Positions 45,250 to 54,822 of a stretch of 64,000 nt of DNA are shown piece after piece. Positions within the stretch are counted from its first letter, which is position 1; each line of letters starts with the position of its first letter. The notes beneath the pieces are model-generated. The model was not told where the DNA came from. It was given only the letters and a program-made list of their open reading frames with translations, and did no database searches. The translations under genes and the position numbers were made by a program. The stretch spans positions 21,843 to 85,842 of the forward strand of contig NZ_QZVQ01000013.1 in NCBI RefSeq assembly GCF_003660445.1, in the 5' to 3' direction. This DNA comes from Croceibacterium ferulae (GTDB lineage Bacteria > Pseudomonadota > Alphaproteobacteria > Sphingomonadales > Sphingomonadaceae).

Positions 45250-45662
45250 AGAAGCGTCTTCAAATCATTGAATAAACGGCACACTTTGTCCTTCGAAGCC
45301 CGGAGACCCGCGCACCATCTCACGAGCGAATGACCGAAGAACTTGGAGCCTGCTAGAGTGAGGCATTTGACGTAGCTGAATGGCGGCCACCCAGGCACGC
45401 CCGCACTACATCCTGCAGGAGGTAGCTCTGCGCAAATTCGTGAGTTCGCGGGAGAACGCTTTGGACGTTGCTCAACTTGACGCAGCGTTGTTTCGGGATC
45501 TACACGACCGTGTGCTTGATTTCTTCTCAGGTAGGTAAGCGGGCCGAATTTACCGTGTTGCGCACGCTACGAGGATCAGGCGATCAACCTTGCACGAAAG
45601 CCAAGCAAAGCGCGGTGGTGAGCGCCCTTTATGAGGCGCATTGTTAACATGGGTCCGATGCT
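45250..45662. other. Intergenic region
   Basis: About 410 bases. A 52-residue frame at about 45380-45538 (MAATQARPHYILQEVALRKF) is possible but unsupported. Confidence 0.3.
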
Positions 45663-46706
45663 ATGCAGATTGTTATCGCTACGTACACGTTTGCTCCGGA
45701 GATCGGCGGCGTGGCAACCAATGTCGGGATCCTCGCCGCAGCGTTCCACGAGGCAGGACATGATGTGACCGTTGTCACATCAGCCCCTGGCCCTATTGAT
45801 GGATTTCCGTACCGTCTGATTCGACATCCAAAAGCGGCCCAGTTGTTCGAATTGTACCGTGCCGCCGACATCCTCATCCAGTCAAACCTCTCACTGGGTT
45901 TGATCTATCCCTTGGTGGTCATTCGGCGTCCGTTCGCGTTGCGCCATCACTCCGAAAGTGCATTTCATATCTCCAGAGTTCCGACATTGCGGAACGTTTT
46001 GCGGCGCTGGGTTAGAAGTCGCGCTCATCACTTTGTGACGAGTCACTATATCGGACGAAAGAGCGGCTTGCGCCAGTATACGGTCACGTCACCGTTCGCT
46101 GATCCCCATCATATTACGCCAGAGGTCGTGCGCCCCCCAGCTGAACGCGAATGCTTACTGTTCGTCGGCCGGGTCGAGCCTGAGAAGGGCATTCCGTTCC
46201 TACTCGAACATTGGCCGGTTATTCGTCGCGAGCTGGGCATCACCGAACTTCGCATTGTCGGTGATGGATCACTCGCGCAATCGGTTCAGCGGTCAATCGA
46301 AAATGGATTAGAGGGCGTGAATTTTGTTGGCGCGCTCTCACGGAACGAGACGGCAAAGGAAATGGGGAAAGCAGCGTACGTGGTTGTACCCTCTATCTGG
46401 CAGGAACCATTTGGAGCGGTTGCTCTTGAGGCGGTCGCAGCTGGCACAATTCCGATCGTCGCGGACCGCGGCGGGCTGAGTGAGGCAGCAGGGCCTCTAG
46501 GAATCATGTTCAATCCGGATGATGAAGCGTCTTTTCGTAAGGCCTTGGGCGCCGCTCGTGCCAAAAGAAATGAGCTTCTCCAATCGCGTTCGGCCTGGGA
46601 AGAGCATCTGAAGAAAGTTAGAAACCACGTGGCGCGCTTCGAGCCGGAGCGTGTCGTGGAAACAATCATCAGCGTCATGAAGCCAGATAATGGCGCAGCT
46701 CATTAG
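45663..46706 (+). CDS. Glycosyltransferase family 4
   Basis: The 347-residue protein starts MQIVIATYTFAPEIGGVATN, the usual GT4 acceptor-domain opening (FAPEIGG). A short N-terminal domain is followed by the donor domain: LLFVGRVEPEKGIPFLLEHW, ELRIVGDGSLAQSVQRSIEN, VNFVGALSRNETAKEMGKAA, and PSIWQEPFGAVALEAVAAGT carrying the E-x7-E motif. It is a retaining nucleotide-sugar transferase, cytoplasmic or membrane-associated. It follows the DUF1800/DUF1501 pair on the same strand after 413 bases and would add one sugar of the repeat unit made by this locus. Confidence 0.9.
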   Translation: MQIVIATYTFAPEIGGVATNVGILAAAFHEAGHDVTVVTSAPGPIDGFPYRLIRHPKAAQLFELYRAADILIQSNLSLGLIYPLVVIRRPFALRHHSESAFHISRVPTLRNVLRRWVRSRAHHFVTSHYIGRKSGLRQYTVTSPFADPHHITPEVVRPPAERECLLFVGRVEPEKGIPFLLEHWPVIRRELGITELRIVGDGSLAQSVQRSIENGLEGVNFVGALSRNETAKEMGKAAYVVVPSIWQEPFGAVALEAVAAGTIPIVADRGGLSEAAGPLGIMFNPDDEASFRKALGAARAKRNELLQSRSAWEEHLKKVRNHVARFEPERVVETIISVMKPDNGAAH

Positions 46707-47260
46707 TTCCAGCTAATCGAAACCCGCAAGTCGGTTCGTACCGTTTCCTGGATCATGCAAGGTTGATAGCTGTGCTCGGTCAAAGCATCCTCAGGTAGCG
46801 CTCTGGTTCGGCGCTGTCGCCGATACGCTCGCAATTGATGAAGAGCCGCGGTGACGTCTCAACGCCCTGCCTCACCTCACAGGTTTGACCGCTTGGCGAA
46901 AGCGCAGAATGCAATCGGCTATTTCTCGCCACACTGCCCCGGATCTGTTGTGGCACGAAAGCCGAACAGATAGGAATGTTCCGGCAGGTTCGAGCGCTTG
47001 ATCGCCGCGCAGTTGTCGAACATGGGCATTCTTCTTAGACTGAGCGCCCATGACCCTAGGGGGAGGAGTCTTGAAGTGTTGCGAAAAGCCCTTACCGGGA
47101 CGCCCTCTCGCGATTGAACAATTCAAGCCGAGCATTCCACGAACGCGTACGACGCTCGCTCGTCGATGTTCATACATCTGCAACCTCAGGCTCGTCTAAC
47201 CGCGGCCCATAGCTAAATGCGCGGCCATTGTACCGCTCGGGGTGAGGCGAAAGGCGAGTC
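46707..47260. other. Intergenic region before the bS21 gene
   Basis: About 550 bases without a supportable gene. A minus-strand frame at 46872-47183 is not convincing. Confidence 0.35.
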
Positions 47261-47461
47261 ATGCAGATTATCGTTCGTGGTAACAAACTCGATCAAACCC
47301 TTCGATTGCTGAAGAATAAGCTACAGCGGGAGGGGGTCCACCGAGAGATGGAGCTCCGTCATCACTACGAAAAACCTTCGCAGAGACCTGCGCGCGAGCA
47401 AGCAATTTCTATCAGTCGAGCTCGGAAAGCTGATCGCAGGCGTGCCGAGCGGGACAGTTAG
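47261..47461 (+). CDS. rpsU: Ribosomal protein bS21 paralogue
   Basis: ATG 47261 is preceded by AAAGGCGAG. The 66-residue basic protein reads [66 protein letters not shown]. It is collinear with alphaproteobacterial bS21, which sits on the 30S platform near the anti-Shine-Dalgarno and influences mRNA selection. Small differences from the usual core ([19 protein letters not shown]) suggest a diverged extra copy. It has no ribosomal neighbours and is flanked by non-coding DNA, so it is probably a specialised or horizontally acquired copy. Phages also carry bS21 genes. Confidence 0.85.
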   Translation: MQIIVRGNKLDQTLRLLKNKLQREGVHREMELRHHYEKPSQRPAREQAISISRARKADRRRAERDS

Positions 47462-48486
47462 GGTCTAACGGCAAAGGACCCGACATCCAGTAATCAGCCC
47501 ATCTTCCAAGAACCCGACGCTTCGCCTCTCACTCGTTCGCAAGGTAAGAGAGACCCGTCAGTTGTGCATGCCCTTGCGGACAGAGGCCGGTGGGTTCGAT
47601 AGCGCTCAAAATCCGAGGAGAGCTCAACGATGCAAATTCAAGAGGCGCTAGCGGCAGCTGCGGTCTGCTCGTCGGGGGCGGTGCTCGGAGGCAGCACGAT
47701 GGTTCAGCCACGTGGCACACCTGCACCAATCGTGTGAGATGAGCAGCTCGCCTTGGTAGACGCCTGACTTAACCATGTGCCCAGCCGTTGCCGCTCAATG
47801 CCAGTTCAACTCGTATCGGCCACACTAACCCGCCTGGCGGCGGACAACTCTCGATCCTCGTCCTGCGGAGTGCGGCCCCGCTCCGAATAGGTTCCGAAGA
47901 CAGAGGCGAACACCCTGGGGACGATGCTCAGACAATCTTTCCAGTACGGCAACCGGGGGTTCGCCTGTACAGGAGGGCGGCAAGCTACATGAATTGCCGT
48001 GTCACACCAAATGATGGGGATTGATCCGAGCCTGTTTGAATGATTGCAGTCTTACGAACCGCGCGGGCCGTTAATCTGGACAATTGCTCGCAAGGCCAAG
48101 CGGCTCGGGGTACCTCGTTGCCGCAGGCCAAAACCTGAGCAATGAAAAAGTGCAGACTGCCGGCATTCGCACCGCGACAAGCAATCCCTCCGTTTACGCG
48201 TCCGGCTACCATCCTACCTGAAGAATGGCAGTACGCTGGAAAACGCCGCCGCCGTGGTCAATCTCAATTCGATCAGGACCACCCAGCTCTGCGATCTCTG
48301 ACCAGTGACATCACAAAAATTAAAGTGGAACGGGTGCAATCGTGAGCATAGCTTGCAGCGTCAGAACTGTCCGGCTGTGACAGGGGGACCGATTCATAGC
48401 CGCCTTCAGGATTTGCCTAACGACTGGCGCGACTAATCTCGAGTTGGCGCGGTAAGGGCCTCTTTACCAAAGGGCAGTAGTGGGTA
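47462..48486. other. Non-coding stretch
   Basis: About 1 kb. The best candidate is a 35-residue peptide at 47631-47738 (MQIQEALAAAAVCSSGAVLG) preceded by GAGGAGAG. A 67-residue frame at 48142 is doubtful. Nothing else was found. Confidence 0.35.
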
Positions 48487-48867
48487 ATGATGGTGCCCCA
48501 TAAGCTTTCAGAACCCGTCCCAATCTGCCGAGGACGGCGGTACCGACGCCAAACACAACTTCGGCAGATCAGAGCCACAACATGGCTGTTCGTGGTCGCC
48601 GCCCTGATCGAAGCAGCGTTAGGTGGTGCCAGTGTCGTGGCTACGCCACAGAGCCTTGCCTCTGTAGAGGCGCTGGTTACGCCAATAGCTGTTTTCACAG
48701 GTTCGATCCGAGCACGTTCGCCTCAGGAGCGGGATTACTGGTCACGCTGTGACGAAGCGCGAGTTTCTGGCAGCGCCCCGTTGTATGATGGGGAGCCTGG
48801 CTACCGCATCGAACTTGATAGAGACAGGGACGGAATTGCGTGCGAACCGTATGCAGCCATGCCTTAA
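48487..48867 (+). CDS. Excalibur-domain protein with membrane anchor
   Basis: The frame opens with two adjacent ATG codons at 48487 and 48490. The 126-residue product has a basic N-terminus, one hydrophobic segment (WLFVVAALIEAALGGASVVA), a linker and a C-terminal excalibur calcium-binding motif: YWSRCDEARVSGSAPLYDGE, PGYRIELDRDRDGIACEPYA. DRDRDGIACE is the hallmark loop, with a Cys pair (RC and AC) around it. The module is extracytoplasmic and is often attached to nucleases or cell-wall proteins. Here it stands alone, so function is unclear. Confidence 0.7.
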   Translation: MMVPHKLSEPVPICRGRRYRRQTQLRQIRATTWLFVVAALIEAALGGASVVATPQSLASVEALVTPIAVFTGSIRARSPQERDYWSRCDEARVSGSAPLYDGEPGYRIELDRDRDGIACEPYAAMP

Positions 48868-49207
48868 CAGGTTGATCTGTGAGCCGACGTTCGATAGCTG
48901 CTCTGGACGATCTGGATGGCTGCGATCGCAAGCCGTAAAGTTGAGCAATTTATGTCGAGTTACCCGTCACTCAAACGATCGTGCTGCTGGCTCGCTATTC
49001 CAGAGACCAAGACAGTACTTGGCGGCCGGATCATGCGATAGAGTAGCACGAGGAAACTTGGAGCTCGCAATCAGGATCGGGAAGCTCAGCGCTTGTAAAA
49101 CAGCTTGAAGTCTTCGAACCAAGTTTTTCCTGATTTCTGGGCGCTGATAGCGCGGGCAGGCCTATAATGAAGCCTGCGCGGCTTGGGTCAGCCGGGAAGG
49201 GCAGTCG
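48868..49207. other. Intergenic region downstream of the pilus operon
   Basis: About 340 bases without a supportable gene between convergent transcription units. Confidence 0.35.
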
Positions 49208-49459
49208 TTAAAAGTAAATCGTCGTGAAAGCGCTGCTTTCCGACCCACTTTTCGCTGAGGTATTCTCAATAACTTTGTAGGGCGGTGTAGTTCCAGTACA
49301 TTTCACCCTGTTGCCCTCAACGATCGGAGTGCCTGATGTCGTGCACTGGCTGCCTACGACCGCGCTAACGGACAGGCTTCCTGTTGCAACCGCTGCGTGG
49401 GACGCTGAGGCTGCCAGCGATATTGAGGCAACTGCCAGTAGGCTCAGGAAAATGCGCAA
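49208..49459 (-). CDS. Short spore-coat-U-like secreted protein
   Basis: The 83-residue product has a clear signal peptide (MRIFLSLLAVASISLAASAS then HAAVATG) and a mature part, VATGSLSVSAVVGSQCTTSG, TPIVEGNRVKCTGTTPPYKV, IENTSAKSGSESSAFTTIYF. The TGSLSVSA-x-V-x-x-x-C opening and the terminal TTIYF strand copy the first and last strands of spore-coat-U pilins, but the middle of the fold is missing. It is the last gene of the pilus operon, 66 bases after the previous stop. It could be a degenerate subunit, an internally deleted copy or a capping peptide. The frame is clean. Confidence 0.65.
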   Translation of the reverse strand: MRIFLSLLAVASISLAASASHAAVATGSLSVSAVVGSQCTTSGTPIVEGNRVKCTGTTPPYKVIENTSAKSGSESSAFTTIYF

Positions 49460-49525
49460 AATCGGCCCCTCTCGAGACCGAGTAATTTCCGGAACCAGAT
49501 TTGGTTCCGACGGTTAGTCCGACGG

Positions 49526-50017
49526 TTAGTAAGAGATCGTTACTACCGTGCTGTCTGAGTAAGAGCCGGCGGAAACCACCTGCCTGGCCGGAATTCGCGC
49601 GTAAACCGTTGCTGTCTGTCGCGAACCAAACAGTGTCAGGAGGTACAGCACCGAGTAGCCGGCGCTACCCGTTCCCCAAATGGAACTGAACCCTGGATCG
49701 GAAAACAGATTATATTGGAGCCGTCCGGTGCCTGACCGCATCTCTCGCACAGCAGTATTGCCGGACTGTCCCGCTGACACTTCAATGCGGTAGGCGAAGG
49801 CGACGCAGTCCAGCACGCCCGTACAGGTACAGGCAACATTAATCGCTCCTGTTGTCGAAGTTGGAGCGGCGTCCAGCGGATTGTAGACGCCAAATTGTGC
49901 CGGAAGCGTTGAAACATTGCATGCAACTGCACCCGCGGTTGAAGGCAGCACGCTTACAGCTACGGCGGTTGCGGCGATGATCGCCTCCTTAAGACGGGTT
50001 ACAAACAGCTGGTTCAT
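49526..50017 (-). CDS. Spore coat U domain pilus subunit or tip protein
   Basis: ATG 50017 (MNQLFVTRLKEAIIAATAVA) is chosen because it gives a normal signal peptide (to AVSVLPSTAGA) and follows the usher reading frame with a 29-base overlap. The 163-residue product contains VACNVSTLPAQFGVYNPLDA, AINVACTCTG, FAYRIEVSAGQSGNTAVREM, LQYNLFSDPGFSSIWGTGSA and the ending SDSTVVTISY. Spore-coat-U (SCPU) proteins are the pilins of archaic chaperone-usher systems such as Csu. Its position after the usher suggests a tip adhesin or minor subunit. Four Cys imply disulfides in the periplasm. Confidence 0.8.
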   Translation of the reverse strand: MNQLFVTRLKEAIIAATAVAVSVLPSTAGAVACNVSTLPAQFGVYNPLDAAPTSTTGAINVACTCTGVLDCVAFAYRIEVSAGQSGNTAVREMRSGTGRLQYNLFSDPGFSSIWGTGSAGYSVLYLLTLFGSRQTATVYARIPARQVVSAGSYSDSTVVTISY

Positions 50018-52238
50018 AAGACAATCTTGGAAAGCTGATCGAGCAGCTTTGGTCGCCGCCGATGTGAACCTCGGCCGAGGTCTCCTCGGCAACATCTGTA
50101 AGGTAAGCGACGCCGTCATAGCCGACCACGTCTTCCCGTCCATCTAGCCGTTGGACAATAGATCCCAGCGGCACAGGTTTGCCGTCGGCCAAGATTATAG
50201 TGACAGTAGCTGCATGCACCGTGTGCACCGGCAGGCGGACAATTGCACCGCCCGTCCCATGGGTCCGCACCACGACGGCCGCTTGCGCTGCTGTCTGTTC
50301 GAAATTAAGGCCATCATTATCGAGACCGATCCTCGTCGCAGCGTTGGTCGGGAGGTTCGGAAGGAACAAGCTGCCGTCGTTCCGGGTCCAACCAGCGGGC
50401 CTGTTCTCGAGTGTCACAGCCACGTTCGGCACCCCAGTCTGGACCATGGCGAAGCTCTGCCCCACCGCTGCGGTAAAAGCTGGCTTGCCGCCGAGCCACA
50501 CAGCCGCGCCAGATGCGAAGGCCCGAACAGCCACCCCACGGTGCCCGATTTCGACGTCAGCACCTATCTGTCCTGACCTGCCACGCACGGTGGCGCCGGC
50601 CAGCATCGAGGATTGTCTGGAGGCGACCGAAACGCCTGCGCGTAGATCGGTCCCGCGATCCACCTCGCCCTGACGCGACCAGCTTGCGGAACCGAACGCG
50701 CCTTGAGGATCGTGCCCGGCCAGCATGGTAGCGGACGACCGAGGCGAAAGGACCATCATCAAGCCGACCGATGCCAGGAACTCGGACTGATTAGTACGTG
50801 AATTCACGATGTTGGTAAAAGCGGAGAAGCGCCTTCCGATTGGCCGTGACCAGCTCGCGGCGAAGATCCGCGTTGTCACATGATCGATGCCCAGCGCCGT
50901 CGCGGATAATGAAAATCCGCCAAGACGAGACGATTGCCAGGATCCCCCCGCCTGCAGCCTCCAGCCCTTCACTGACGTACCGCGGTTTGCCAAGGTATCG
51001 AAATGACCGAAGGTCTTGTGAGCCGACACGAACAGCGACATGCTCTGCGCATCACGTCTGAAGGACATGCCGGTCTGTCCGCCAGTCCCACGATTGGAAT
51101 GAGAAAGGTCTCCATCGATAGATCCGATTCCGAACTCACCAAACTTTGTGGTTGCCGTGAAGCCTCCCACCTGAACCGGACCTGCGAGCGCAAGTCGCGC
51201 TTCGCCTGTTAGCCAGTTGCTCAATCCTCGGCGTACCGTTCCGGACGCGAACACTGTGCCGTACCGATCGTGACGCGTGTAGGCGTCCAAACGTAGCAGG
51301 CCCGCCTGAATTGAACTGGCGGTCAGACCCGGACGGAGCAGCTCGCGTGAGCCATAAAATGATATCTGCTGTACGCTCTCACGTCCGAGAACGTCGCGCA
51401 CCAGCAGGGAGACCTGGCCTGCGCCATCGACCATCGGCACACTTGAGACGGTGAACCTTCCCGCTTCAACGTTCTGGGTCAGCCGGCGCACACCATTGAC
51501 GTACAGGTCAACCGTCGATGGCACGCCATTGTCGCCAATTAGATACGGCATAGGGGCAGTCACCAGATCGGGCTGCATCGTGAAGTCGGTCGCTAGTTGA
51601 ATACCGCCCGCCCGGATCGCGCCGTCGACCGAGCCGTCCGGCGCAATCAGGTCGCCTATTACCAGGCGGCGCAGCTTTTGGCGGTCTTCAAACACGTAGA
51701 AATTGTCGAGGCGTTGTACCGAAACGCCGCCCTGATCGGAACTGCGGCGTACGAACAAGCCGCTAGACAAAACGCCTACAGGACCGAACAGGCGCAATTC
51801 GCCGGTGGCGCCACCATCGCCGGTGTCATCGCCATAAAGCGAGTAGTTTAGTAGGCCGCCCCATGCCGGCGCTAGGTCTTCCGCTTGGATCTGCGTGACC
51901 CCGAGCTGGAGCGATCTCATTGAGGAGCTTGCTACCTCGATATGAACGGTCTGAGCGGCTTGATCGATCCTGTAAGTAAGACCAGGTATGCTGCTAAGAG
52001 GCACAGGTATTGCGCCAGCGATCGCATCGATACCAACGGTCCGCAGGTCGTCGCCGCTCGCCATGAGAGCGTCACCGTTACGCATGAACTCCACAACAAA
52101 ACCGCTGTCGATGCCGTTTACCCAGACTTGAGCAAACATGATCGCGTCAACCTGCTGTTCTACTCTCGCGGGAGACAGTGGTGCGATCAGGGCAGGAGAC
52201 GCGGCTACTGCGGTAAGCGCCGCCAGGTACCCAGGCAT
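49989..52238 (-). CDS. Fimbrial outer-membrane usher, archaic (Csu-like) type
   Basis: The 749-residue protein starts MPGYLAALTAVAASPALIAP (signal-like). The N-terminal chaperone-binding domain includes FAQVWVNGIDSGFVVEFMRN, the pore begins near GGLLNYSLYGDDTGDGG, and the plug region includes RLTQNVEAGRFTVSSVPMVD then GAGQVSLLVRDVLGRESVQQ. The long barrel ends with C-terminal domains (NAATRIGLDNDGLNFEQTAA; PVPLGSIVQRLDGREDVVGY; AEVHIGGDQSCSISFPR). It forms the outer-membrane channel that assembles SCPU pilins delivered by the chaperone. The start lies 7 bases after the chaperone stop. Its 3' end overlaps the next gene by 29 bases. Length is near the low end for ushers, as usual for the archaic group. 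Confidence 0.9.
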   Translation of the reverse strand: MPGYLAALTAVAASPALIAPLSPARVEQQVDAIMFAQVWVNGIDSGFVVEFMRNGDALMASGDDLRTVGIDAIAGAIPVPLSSIPGLTYRIDQAAQTVHIEVASSSMRSLQLGVTQIQAEDLAPAWGGLLNYSLYGDDTGDGGATGELRLFGPVGVLSSGLFVRRSSDQGGVSVQRLDNFYVFEDRQKLRRLVIGDLIAPDGSVDGAIRAGGIQLATDFTMQPDLVTAPMPYLIGDNGVPSTVDLYVNGVRRLTQNVEAGRFTVSSVPMVDGAGQVSLLVRDVLGRESVQQISFYGSRELLRPGLTASSIQAGLLRLDAYTRHDRYGTVFASGTVRRGLSNWLTGEARLALAGPVQVGGFTATTKFGEFGIGSIDGDLSHSNRGTGGQTGMSFRRDAQSMSLFVSAHKTFGHFDTLANRGTSVKGWRLQAGGSWQSSRLGGFSLSATALGIDHVTTRIFAASWSRPIGRRFSAFTNIVNSRTNQSEFLASVGLMMVLSPRSSATMLAGHDPQGAFGSASWSRQGEVDRGTDLRAGVSVASRQSSMLAGATVRGRSGQIGADVEIGHRGVAVRAFASGAAVWLGGKPAFTAAVGQSFAMVQTGVPNVAVTLENRPAGWTRNDGSLFLPNLPTNAATRIGLDNDGLNFEQTAAQAAVVVRTHGTGGAIVRLPVHTVHAATVTIILADGKPVPLGSIVQRLDGREDVVGYDGVAYLTDVAEETSAEVHIGGDQSCSISFPRLSYEPAVCNPS

Positions 52239-52245
52239 GATACTC

Positions 52246-52995
52246 CTACCGCGGCATGACCGGCACGGTCACGCGAAGTGTCGTGGCACCGTCTTGTGCT
52301 CGGATCGTCAATGTAGCTGGCGTACTATCGGCGTGGTAGCTCCACTCCCGGCCCTGACCGGCGAGCGCATAGCCTGCCAGGCCCGGGGCGATGACGGTCG
52401 ACTTGTCACCGTCTTCCACGCTGAGATCGACCAGCTTGGCATGAACCGTACCCCGGTTGGCAGCACGAACCGTGACCTGTTTCGCTTCCGGATCGTAGCG
52501 CGCACCCCACTCCAGCGCCGTGGTGCGGGACACACCTTGGGCAGGCTCGACAAACACGGGAAGGATCATGCGCACCGGCAGTTGCAGCTGACCTGGTGTA
52601 TTCGCGAGCGGCAGCTGGTCGACCACAAGGCGGTAGCTTCGCTCGGTAGCGCCTGGTGGCACCTTGGCAACGATGCGCACGGACTGAGCAGCCTGAGGTG
52701 CAAGCTGGAACAATGGCGGGCTAAAGCCTGCATCCGTCGCCGGGGTATACACTTCTTCCTCCCCATCCATCGCCCAGCTGTAAAGGCGCACCTGCACGGT
52801 GATCGGGTCGGCACCAGGATTGCTGACAACCGTCGAGACGCTGCGCGACATATCCGTCAGCGACAACTGAACCGGAGCAACCGACAGTCCGCCGCCTGCG
52901 GGCGGAGCCGACCCCTGTGCCACAGCGGCCGACGTCTCCGTCAGCAACAGGAGCGCTGCCGCTGACCGGAACAGGTGAAAACGGGCGAGCCTCAC
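52246..52995 (-). CDS. Periplasmic pilus chaperone (PapD/CsuC-like)
   Basis: The 249-residue protein has a signal peptide (MRLARFHLFRSAAALLLLTE to VAQG). The first immunoglobulin-like domain follows: LSVAPVQLSLTDMSRSVSTV, VSNPGADPITVQVRLYSWAM, and LAPQAAQSVRIVAKVPPGAT then ERSYRLVVDQLP, where the R-x-Y-R-L strand is the chaperone signature. A second domain ends in TLTIRAQDGATTLRVTVPVM. Family members hold pilin subunits by donating a strand and pass them to the usher. It lies 10 bases downstream of the pilin gene and 7 bases upstream of the usher gene, so the operon order is pilin, chaperone, usher, tip, small SCPU. Confidence 0.9.
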   Translation of the reverse strand: MRLARFHLFRSAAALLLLTETSAAVAQGSAPPAGGGLSVAPVQLSLTDMSRSVSTVVSNPGADPITVQVRLYSWAMDGEEEVYTPATDAGFSPPLFQLAPQAAQSVRIVAKVPPGATERSYRLVVDQLPLANTPGQLQLPVRMILPVFVEPAQGVSRTTALEWGARYDPEAKQVTVRAANRGTVHAKLVDLSVEDGDKSTVIAPGLAGYALAGQGREWSYHADSTPATLTIRAQDGATTLRVTVPVMPR

Positions 52996-53004
52996 GACCG
53001 TAGC

Positions 53005-53499
53005 TTAGTAGTAAATGGTGATCGGCACCGTGTCAGAGTAAATATCGGCAGGTGCACTCTGACCAGCGGAAATCATTCCGTAAACAGCCACGGAATTTGC
53101 TACTGCACCAAGCCCCGTCTGTCCGAGCAGACGTTGTGTGGTTACACTATCCCCAAATCTCTGTGTTCCGGCATTATCCCGGAAGAGCTCATAAGAGATA
53201 TACTGAGACTGACTGGTTCCCCGCATTCGACGCTGGCCGCCTGACGCATTGGTGCCATCGCCCAGTCCGACTGAAAAGGGAGTGCCCTGCGTACAGGTCA
53301 CGTTGACGTTGGCGCTTACCGACGCCGCCGTGCCAACGGCCGGATCAATCGTCCCGAACACAAGATTGCCGCTCCCGACCGCACAGGTCGCCACCACGGT
53401 CGCTTGAACCGTCAGGACTCCAGTAGCCGTCGCCGCGTGGGCCTGCGTCGCTCCGATCAGTGTTCCTGAAACCGCTACTGCGCAAAGCCACTTGTGCAT
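53005..53499 (-). CDS. Spore coat U domain major pilin
   Basis: ATG 53499 follows CAGGAGAG; a GTG two codons upstream is less likely. The 164-residue product has a signal peptide (MHKWLCAVAVSGTLIGATQA then HAATATG). The SCPU fold follows: VLTVQATVVATCAVGSGNLV, FGTIDPAVGTAASVSANVNV, TCTQGTPFSVGLGDGTNASG, QRRMRGTSQSQYISYELFRD and the closing DTVPITIYY. It resembles the major subunit of archaic chaperone-usher pili that mediate attachment and biofilm. It is first in the operon, so its transcript should be the most abundant. Confidence 0.85.
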   Translation of the reverse strand: MHKWLCAVAVSGTLIGATQAHAATATGVLTVQATVVATCAVGSGNLVFGTIDPAVGTAASVSANVNVTCTQGTPFSVGLGDGTNASGGQRRMRGTSQSQYISYELFRDNAGTQRFGDSVTTQRLLGQTGLGAVANSVAVYGMISAGQSAPADIYSDTVPITIYY

Positions 53500-54822
53500 C
53501 GACACTCTCCTGGGGCAAATTCGTTCCCGAGGAAATTGTCATTTGAAGGTTAAGGTAAAGTTTCAAATAACCCAGCGGCTTCTCCGAAGTCTCCTTCATT
53601 GAACGCCAGCTTCAAGGAGTCTTCGACGGGCGAAAGCACGCTCCGATAATGTCCACGCCGATCGTCTGCTATCGCTTTGCGATCCGATCAGGGATCGCCT
53701 GACCGCTCTATCCCAAGTGGTGATTTTCTGTCGCGACATACGCCACGTCTGAACCTCGGGGTCTCGGCGACGACCTAATGTCGCGAGTTTCGATTAGCCG
53801 AATATGGCGGAACGGGTCAGCCGGACAGGCAAGCTATTTTCAGTCGGTCGCCGCGTTTGTTTGTGCCCACATGTGCGCAGCCGACAAGATCTACGCTGAC
53901 GACATACCCGGACCTGTTAGGGGCGGGTGCCGCCAAGGCCAGGACTTGCAGGCTGTGAAGTAGTACCCGGGACAAACGGGGCTGGCCCGGTGTCGGCCCG
54001 ACGGTGGTTGCCTTACTTGAACACGTTTACTCTGAGAGCGATCGCACCGGTGCCCCAGTCACTTCAGCGGCTTCCTACAGGCGGACCGTGTATCTAGGTT
54101 AAGACTAGCGTCCGATCGGCGCCGCCGATCCGACTTACCATCGAGGCCGCTCGCTGCCTGCACATCCGGCGCAAATCTTTCCACCTCTGAAAGGAAGCCG
54201 ATTTCATCATTGTTCGCACGGGCGCCAGCATGAGCGACCTGACGTACGAGGCAGAGGAGCGGGAGCGCGGCCGGTCGCGGGGGACCGACCAGAGTGCGGC
54301 TAGGTCGTTACAGGGTGCAGGGACAGCATCTGCGACTGTGTGAAGGAGCATGCCGCCTCCATTTTCGGCAAGAGAGCGCTTGCTGACTTCGTCCTTTAAG
54401 CGGTAACGTGGCGGACGGTGCTAACGCATTCCTGCGACGAGGTCTAGCTCGCTCCGGACGACAAGCGCGCCGAGAACTGCCTCCGCTTCGTTGAGCTCGG
54501 CCGCAAGAACGATCCTCCGCTAGCTCGAACAGGGGCGACATTTTCGAAGCGGCAATCTACAGACACCCCAGAATCGCGCGGTTGAACCTCATCGGTACTA
54601 AAGCTAGCTGGGCGATGTGTGGATCCGCCCGAAGGATAGGCATACAGTGAAACGCATAGACGAAGGAACGCGATAGGCTTGATCCAGGTGCACAGTACAT
54701 TTGAGACATAAAGAAGGCACACTAACTCGCTTAGGTTGCTACCTCGAGCATGGCAGCCGTTCTTCTCCGCCTTTGCTCGAGCGCCCACGTAGCGCCTGCA
54801 ATCAGTCCCGCTGGCACGAGGT
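53500..54822. other. Long non-coding stretch upstream of the pilus operon
   Basis: About 1.3 kb. The pilus operon promoter should lie at about 53500-53600, where the sequence is AT-richer (GTTTCAAATAACC region on one strand). Short frames at 53778, 54094 and 54308 are not convincing. Confidence 0.4.

Noticed and set aside
50151..52965. Plus-strand frames up to 275 residues opposite the pilus usher and chaperone.
   Set aside because: They are mirror frames of clearly real genes.
53778..54541. Several frames of 60-85 residues upstream of the pilus operon.
   Set aside because: No start context, Arg/Ser-rich composition and no match to known families.
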